From Actinomadura sp. K4S16 (GTDB lineage Bacteria > Actinomycetota > Actinomycetes > Streptosporangiales > Streptosporangiaceae), in NCBI RefSeq assembly GCF_008327685.1, contig NZ_BDDE01000014.1, positions 434,001 to 498,000 on the forward strand: DNA of 64,000 nucleotides. The letters are read 5' to 3'. The translations under genes were made by a program, and so were the position numbers. The notes below the pieces were generated by a model that had not been told where the DNA came from, made no database searches, and saw only the letters and a program-made list of their open reading frames with translations. The stretch's first letter is position 1; the number at the start of each line of letters is the position of its first letter. Of the stretch, positions 59,597 through 64,000 are shown piece after piece.

Positions 59597-60604
59597 TCAC
59601 TCCAGGTCGAGGTCGTGGGGGACGTCTTCGGGGGTCAGGTCGGGTCTAAGGCGGAGGAAGCGGACGGAGTGGCGCCACCGGCCGTGTTCTACGGCGGCGT
59701 CCACGCTGATCTCTGCGACGGCGGTCGGGGTCACGCGGGTGTAGTGGATCGGGTCCCTGGTGCTTGGGAGGCCGCCCGCCCAGCCTGCCGGGAGGGGCTC
59801 CGGCCAGGGGTGCTCGTCGCCGGCCGGAGTCAGGGTGCCGGTGAGGGCGGTGCGTGCTCTGGGGTTCAGGGGTGTGGTGCGGGCGACCACTCGGAGCGTC
59901 CCGGCGGTCGTGTGCCTGCCGAGGAGGAGGGTCTGCGGCCGGTCGAGGGGGCCGGTCACCCCGCCGATGATCGCCTCGGTCGTCGTGCGGTGCTTCACCT
60001 TCCACCAGCCGCGCCGACCCTCCTTGTAGGGGTCGGCCGCGGCCTTCACGACCAGGCCCTCGACGCCCTGCGCGACGAGGATCTCGAACCACAGGCGGGC
60101 CTCGCCGACGTCGCGGAGCTGCGGGCAGAGGACGACTCGGGACGTGCCGGGCAGGTCGCTCAGGAGGCGCTCCAGCTCGGTGCGGCGGGAGGAGAGCGGC
60201 GCGGGGCGATGGTCCACGCCGCCGGTCTCCAGGACGTCGAACACCACGTAGTGGCACGGCTCGGTGACGGCGCGGCCGGCGCGGCCGCGGCGCGTGACAT
60301 GGCGGCGTTGCAGGGCGGAGAAGTCGAGGCGGCCGTCGGGCCCCCAGCGGACGATCTCCCCGTCCACGACGGTGCCGGGTGGCAGCGCGCCGGAGACGGC
60401 CGAGACCACCTCGGGGAAGGCCTCGTCCAGGCGTTTGAGGCGGCGTGACCAGAGTTGGACACCGCCGTCGTCGTCCACGCGGGCGACGCAGCGGAACCCG
60501 TCGAACTTGGGCTCGTAGCGGCACCCGCCCGAGCAGGCCCTTTCCTCCGGGATGCGGTCGACGGCCGTCGCGGCCATGGGGGCGACGGGTCCTCGGATGT
60601 GCAC
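59597..60604 (-). CDS. ATP-dependent DNA ligase
   Basis: 335 residues, GTG start. Nucleotidyl-transferase motif I YEPKFDGFRCVAR carries the adenylated Lys near 33; motif III VVFDVLETGG, motif IV region VEGLVVKAA and motif V WWKVKH. An OB-fold C-terminus (RVVARTTPLNPRA) is present. Without the polymerase or nuclease parts of LigD this is a stand-alone ligase (LigC-like), used in repair or end joining. No ku or primase gene is beside it. Confidence 0.92.
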   Translation of the reverse strand: MHIRGPVAPMAATAVDRIPEERACSGGCRYEPKFDGFRCVARVDDDGGVQLWSRRLKRLDEAFPEVVSAVSGALPPGTVVDGEIVRWGPDGRLDFSALQRRHVTRRGRAGRAVTEPCHYVVFDVLETGGVDHRPAPLSSRRTELERLLSDLPGTSRVVLCPQLRDVGEARLWFEILVAQGVEGLVVKAAADPYKEGRRGWWKVKHRTTTEAIIGGVTGPLDRPQTLLLGRHTTAGTLRVVARTTPLNPRARTALTGTLTPAGDEHPWPEPLPAGWAGGLPSTRDPIHYTRVTPTAVAEISVDAAVEHGRWRHSVRFLRLRPDLTPEDVPHDLDLE

Positions 60605-60813
60605 CTGCCCTCACCCCCGATCCGACTCCTGTGCTGGTACCCGCCGGCCGCGCCGCCAGCCGACCTTGGCGCGCGTTTGGGCAGGTGATTGCCCACGTCC
60701 GCGCTCCCTTACAGGGGGTGCCGGTACCGCCGACGGGACGGGCCTGGCAAGCTGTGACGTTCTGGACGGCCGTGACGCTGAATGATCACTGGCTCGGTCT
60801 TGGACGGGGAAGA

Positions 60814-62907
60814 ATGCTCAAGCGCACAATGATCGTGACTTCGGCCGCCACCCTGGCGGTGGCGGGGACGGTGGTCTGGACGGTCTCGTCGTCGTCGTCG
60901 ACGGCGACGACGGCGTCCGCGACCAAGGCGGGGCCCGGGAAGGTGCACGCCCGCGCCCTCGGCGACATCGCCACCGCGGCGGCCGCGGGCCAGAAGGTCA
61001 AGGGCCTGCCCGCCGCCGCGACCGACCCGTTCAGCCTCGTCGGCGTCACGTGGAACAAGCCGCGCGAGGAGCTCAAAGGGACGGTCCGGCTCCGCACGCG
61101 GGACGCGAAGACCGGCCGCTGGTCGGGGTGGCGCGCCCTGGAGCCGGAGCTGGCCGACGCGCCCGACCAGGGTGGACGCGGCGGGACGAACGGCCTGTGG
61201 GTCGGCCCGTCCAACGGCGTCGACGTGCGCGTGACCGGGCAGAAGGGCCGCACGCTGCCGGACGGCCTGCGCGTCGACCTGGTCGACCCGGGCGCGTCGG
61301 CGGCGGCGCCGACGCCGCGGGCCGCGGGCGAGGGCCGCACCGGGATGAAGCTGGTGGCGGCGACCACGCCCCTCGCCGGGACCGTCACCGCGCCGAAGCC
61401 CGCCATCGTGCCGCGGTCCGGGTGGGGCGCGGACGAGTCCCTCGTCAAGGCGCCGCCGGACTACGACACCTCGGTCAAGGCCGCGTTCGTCCACCACACC
61501 GACACGGGCAACGGGTACTCCTGCACCGAGTCGCCGTCGGTGATCCGGTCGGTGTTCCTGTACCACGTGCAGAGCCAGGGCTGGAACGACATCGGCTACA
61601 ACTTCCTCGTCGACAAGTGCGGCACGATCTTCGAGGGGCGGGCCGGGGGCACCGACCGCCCCGTCCACGGCGCCCACACCTACGGGTTCAACACCGACAC
61701 CACCGGCATCGCCGTCCTCGGCACCTACACCGCCGCGGACGACCCCAGCACTCCGGGCGTCGCGCCCACCAAGGCCGCCCTGGACGGCACCGCGAAGATC
61801 GCGGCGTGGAAGCTGGGGCTGACCGGCGTCGACCCCACGGCGAAGACGACCCTGACCTCGGCCGCGCCCAACGGGACGGGCGGCAAGTACCCCTACGGGC
61901 AGCAGGTCGAGTTCAACACGATCTCCGGGCACCGCGACGGGTTCGCGACCGCGTGCCCCGGTGCGCAGCTCTACTCCGCTCTCCCCACCGTCCGGACGGC
62001 CGCCAAGCAGCTCACCGTCCCGGCGCTGGAAGCCACCGTGACCGGCGCGACGGCCGCCGGGGGCCGCTACTACACCAAGAGCACGGCGACCCTGAACTGG
62101 ACGCCTGCCGAAGGCGCGACCTACACGGTCAGCGTGGACGGCGCCACGGCGGCGACGCCGGCGGCCGGGGCCACCTCGGCCACGGTGACCCTCGCGCCGG
62201 GCACGCACTCGGTCCAGCTCCACGCGGCCTTCAGCGACGGGACGACCTCGGCGTCCCCCGTCTTCACGGTCGTCGCGGACACGACGCGCCCGGTCATCTC
62301 CTCGCAGGCGCTCTCGCTGCGCAAGGGGACGGTCAACAGCGGCGCGTGGCCCGTCACGCTCAGCTGGAAGGCCAGTGACAACGGGCTTCTCAGCTCGCTG
62401 AAGGCCACCTCCCCCGCCGCGAAGACGTTCTCCACCACCACGACGTCGTGGGCCGCGGTCTCCAAGCCGGGCACGACCCAGACCTGGACGCTGGCCGCCG
62501 CGGATGCCGCGGGCAACACCGGCACCTCCAGCCTGAGCCGCTACACCGGCGGCCAGACCGAGGGCGCCGCGCGCCGCACCGGCACCTGGGGCCTCAGCAC
62601 CACCAAGTACTACCTGGGCGGACGCGGCCTCTACAGCAAGTACCGGGGTGCGAGCGCGAGCTGGACGTTCACCGGGCGCACCGCGGGCCTGATCTTCAAG
62701 CGGGCCTCGTACCTCGGCGCGGTGTACGTCTACGTGGACGGCGTCAAGATCGGCACGCTGGACACCCGGGCGTCGACCACGGCCTACCGCCAGCTGCTGT
62801 GGACGCGCACCTGGAGCAGCAGCGGCACGCACACCATCAAGATCGTCGTCGCGGGCACCTCGGGCCGTCCCATGGTCGGCATCGACGGCCTCGTCTACCT
62901 CCGCTGA
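60814..62907 (+). CDS. Secreted N-acetylmuramoyl-L-alanine amidase (PGRP-type, Amidase_2)
   Basis: 697 residues, ATG 60814 after GGGGA. Signal peptide about 1-30. Amidase_2/PGRP domain about 200-420: GWGADESL, FVHHTDTGNGYSC (zinc His), HVQSQGWNDIGYNFLVDKCG, PVHGAHTYGFNTDTTGIAVL, ISGHRDGFATACPGAQLYS (zinc His and Cys). C-terminal Ig-like and beta-rich segments (about 440-697) with repeated Ser/Thr-rich strands. It cleaves the stem peptide from peptidoglycan outside the cell. Confidence 0.92.
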   Translation: MLKRTMIVTSAATLAVAGTVVWTVSSSSSTATTASATKAGPGKVHARALGDIATAAAAGQKVKGLPAAATDPFSLVGVTWNKPREELKGTVRLRTRDAKTGRWSGWRALEPELADAPDQGGRGGTNGLWVGPSNGVDVRVTGQKGRTLPDGLRVDLVDPGASAAAPTPRAAGEGRTGMKLVAATTPLAGTVTAPKPAIVPRSGWGADESLVKAPPDYDTSVKAAFVHHTDTGNGYSCTESPSVIRSVFLYHVQSQGWNDIGYNFLVDKCGTIFEGRAGGTDRPVHGAHTYGFNTDTTGIAVLGTYTAADDPSTPGVAPTKAALDGTAKIAAWKLGLTGVDPTAKTTLTSAAPNGTGGKYPYGQQVEFNTISGHRDGFATACPGAQLYSALPTVRTAAKQLTVPALEATVTGATAAGGRYYTKSTATLNWTPAEGATYTVSVDGATAATPAAGATSATVTLAPGTHSVQLHAAFSDGTTSASPVFTVVADTTRPVISSQALSLRKGTVNSGAWPVTLSWKASDNGLLSSLKATSPAAKTFSTTTTSWAAVSKPGTTQTWTLAAADAAGNTGTSSLSRYTGGQTEGAARRTGTWGLSTTKYYLGGRGLYSKYRGASASWTFTGRTAGLIFKRASYLGAVYVYVDGVKIGTLDTRASTTAYRQLLWTRTWSSSGTHTIKIVVAGTSGRPMVGIDGLVYLR

Positions 62908-62922
62908 GATCCGGAGGCACCG

Positions 62923-62943
62923 GGCCCGGGCTCAGCCCGGGCC
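62923..62943 (+). terminator. Short hairpin after the amidase gene
   Basis: GGCCCGGGC-TCA-GCCCGGGCC, 9-bp stem, 3-base loop, 16 bases past the amidase stop and 4 bases before the next start codon. Confidence 0.6.
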
Positions 62944-62947
62944 TAGA

Positions 62948-63322
62948 GTGGCTCGGGTGGACGACGGTTCGTGGCGCGATCGGGTGATCGCGGAGTGCCT
63001 GGGGAAACCGGGCGCGGTGGAGGAGTATCCGTTCGGCGACGAGGTGGCCGTGTTCAAGGTCGCCGGACGGATGTTCGCCCTGGTGCCGCTGGGCGCGTCG
63101 CCGCCGAGCGTCAGCCTCAAGTGCGATCCCGACCTGGCCGAGGAGCTCCGCGTCCGGCACGCCGCGGTCACGCCCGGCTACCACCTCAACAAGCGGCACT
63201 GGAACACGGTCGTCCTCGACGGCTCGGTGCCGGACGAGGAGGTGTGGGAGCTGGTCGACCACTCCTACGACCTCGTGGTCGCCAAGCTCACCCGCGCCCA
63301 GCGCGACGCCCTCAAACCCTGA
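62948..63322 (+). CDS. MmcQ/YjbR-family protein
   Basis: 124 residues. YjbR pattern: IAECLGKPGAVEEYPFGDEV, FKVAGRMFALV, VSLKCDPDLAEELRVRHAAV, PGYHLNKRHWNTVVLDGSVP, LVDHSYDLVVAKL. Small cytoplasmic family with double-wing DNA-binding-like fold; role unknown. Confidence 0.93.
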   Translation: MARVDDGSWRDRVIAECLGKPGAVEEYPFGDEVAVFKVAGRMFALVPLGASPPSVSLKCDPDLAEELRVRHAAVTPGYHLNKRHWNTVVLDGSVPDEEVWELVDHSYDLVVAKLTRAQRDALKP

Positions 63323-63411
63323 CCGCCGGATTTCTCGCGCCGGAGCGATGAATCGGCGAGGTCCCCGCGGTACACACCTCGACCGATCCGGTTCGAGAAG
63401 GGACTGAGGCG

Positions 63412-63795
63412 ATGAACAGCAGCGAGACGGCCGTCCGCGAGGTGCTCGGGCGGCTGTACGAGGCGTGGGGCGACGGCGACGCGGACGCCTTCGCCGACCT
63501 CTACGTCGACGACGCGACCGTGGTGATGCCCGGCGTGTTCCACCAGGGCCGCGCGGCGGTGCGCGACTACATGGCCGCCGCGTTCGACGGGCCGCTCAAG
63601 GGCTCCCGGGCCGTGGACGAGCCGCAGGACGTCCGCGTGCACGGCGACACCGCCATCATCGTCAGCAGGGCGGGCATCGTCATGGCGGGGGAGCAGGAGT
63701 ACCCGCCCGAGCGCGAGCGGCTCGCCACCTGGGTGCTGTCGCGGCGGGACGGGCGGTGGCTCGTCTCCGCCTACGCCAACGCGCCCGCCCGCTGA
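63412..63795 (+). CDS. SnoaL-like/SgcJ-type small protein
   Basis: 127 residues. VLGRLYEAWGDGDADAFADL, YVDDATVVMPGVFHQGRAAV, and RLATWVLSRRDGRWLVSAYA mark the SgcJ/EcaC NTF2-like family. Adjacent to and 13 bases ahead of a sigma factor gene, so it is probably in one operon with it. Enzymatic role unknown. Confidence 0.9.
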   Translation: MNSSETAVREVLGRLYEAWGDGDADAFADLYVDDATVVMPGVFHQGRAAVRDYMAAAFDGPLKGSRAVDEPQDVRVHGDTAIIVSRAGIVMAGEQEYPPERERLATWVLSRRDGRWLVSAYANAPAR

Positions 63796-63808
63796 CCGGA
63801 GGTCCGTC

Positions 63809-64000
63809 ATGGACGAGGAACTCGACTCCTACCGGCGCGAGCTTCTGGTGCACTGCTACCGGATGGTGGGCTCGGTCCATGAGGCGGAGGACCTCGTCCA
63901 GGAGACGATGCTGCGCGCGTGGCGGGCCCGGGACCGCTACGAGCCGCGCCTGGCGTCCGTCCGCACCTGGCTCTACAGCATCGCGACGAACGTGTGCCTG
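63809..64000 (+). CDS. ECF sigma factor, cut by the right edge
   Basis: 64 codons visible from ATG 63809 with GGAGG upstream. Region 2 is present: YRRELLVHCYRMVGSVHEAE, DLVQETMLRAWRARDRYEP, VRTWLYSIATNVCL. The rest is outside the window. The preceding SnoaL-like gene suggests the common sigma/enzyme pairing. Confidence 0.9.
   Translation, partial: MDEELDSYRRELLVHCYRMVGSVHEAEDLVQETMLRAWRARDRYEPRLASVRTWLYSIATNVCL

Noticed and set aside
60709..62832. 707-codon minus-strand frame over the amidase gene
   Set aside because: Antisense shadow with Gly/Arg/Ala-rich composition and no domains.
1..64000. CRISPR arrays, rRNA or tRNA genes
   Set aside because: No regularly spaced direct repeats and no cloverleaf or rRNA-like segment noticed by eye.

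Overview
The window is high-GC DNA (about 70 percent G+C by eye) with dense, mostly short-spaced genes, frequent GTG starts and actinobacterial families: an XRE regulator with a DUF397 partner, a mycothiol-dependent maleylpyruvate isomerase-like protein, ECF sigma factors with C-terminal extensions, a VanJ-like phosphatase and ricin-type xylanases. This fits a filamentous actinomycete, possibly Streptosporangiales/Thermomonosporaceae (inference). No rRNA, tRNA, CRISPR array or intact insertion sequence was seen.

1-7930: an unusual signalling/effector group. A very large phospholipase-D-like plus GHKL ATPase protein (cut by the left edge) converges on a response regulator with inverted domain order. 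Divergent from the regulator is a deoxyribosyltransferase/TIR-like protein carrying three S1-like domains, followed by an ASCH-like/winged-helix protein. This is the best candidate for an undescribed system here. 7957-10235: two decayed-looking genes, one with two frameshifts and one NADAR-domain gene split by an in-frame TAG.

10372-15333: an arabinoxylan-degradation locus. A GH62 arabinofuranosidase is divergent from a GH10 xylanase plus CE1 esterase operon, all with ricin-type binding modules, and a perfect LacI-type palindrome lies in the shared promoter region. A spore-associated-protein-A-like remnant follows. 15418-32339: mixed genes. These include an ECF sigma factor with an alpha/beta hydrolase, a DUF4419 protein, a MarR/epimerase divergent pair with visible operators, an ABC exporter, GNAT, LLM oxidoreductase, SIMPL and HEAT-like proteins, a DUF429 protein, a lipoprotein, and an HATPase/XRE/DUF397 trio. 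Transposase fragments lie near 19.7 and 32.4 kb.

32649-43108: a reductase, a large membrane protein, then a catabolic cluster. It has an acyl-CoA ligase, phosphotriesterase-like hydrolase, aldehyde dehydrogenase and alpha/beta hydrolase on the minus strand, and a ThDP enzyme plus IclR regulator on the plus strand. 43164-49683: a DinB-like protein, a Cys-rich mini-protein behind a CsoR/CstR-like palindrome, a CPBP protease joined to a NarL-type two-component pair, and a VanR-like/VanY-like/VanJ-like group.

49690-64000: four-part accessory stretch with ECF sigma factors (49.7, 54.5 and 63.8 kb, the last cut by the right edge), a LUD protein, a secreted TNT-domain NAD-glycohydrolase toxin with a probable immunity protein, DUF998 and YciI proteins, a TetR/membrane-protein divergent pair with twin palindromes, a Tat-exported DUF4185 protein, DUF1877, an ATP-dependent DNA ligase, a PGRP-type amidase, and YjbR and SnoaL-like proteins. 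All functions are read from sequence motifs without database searches.
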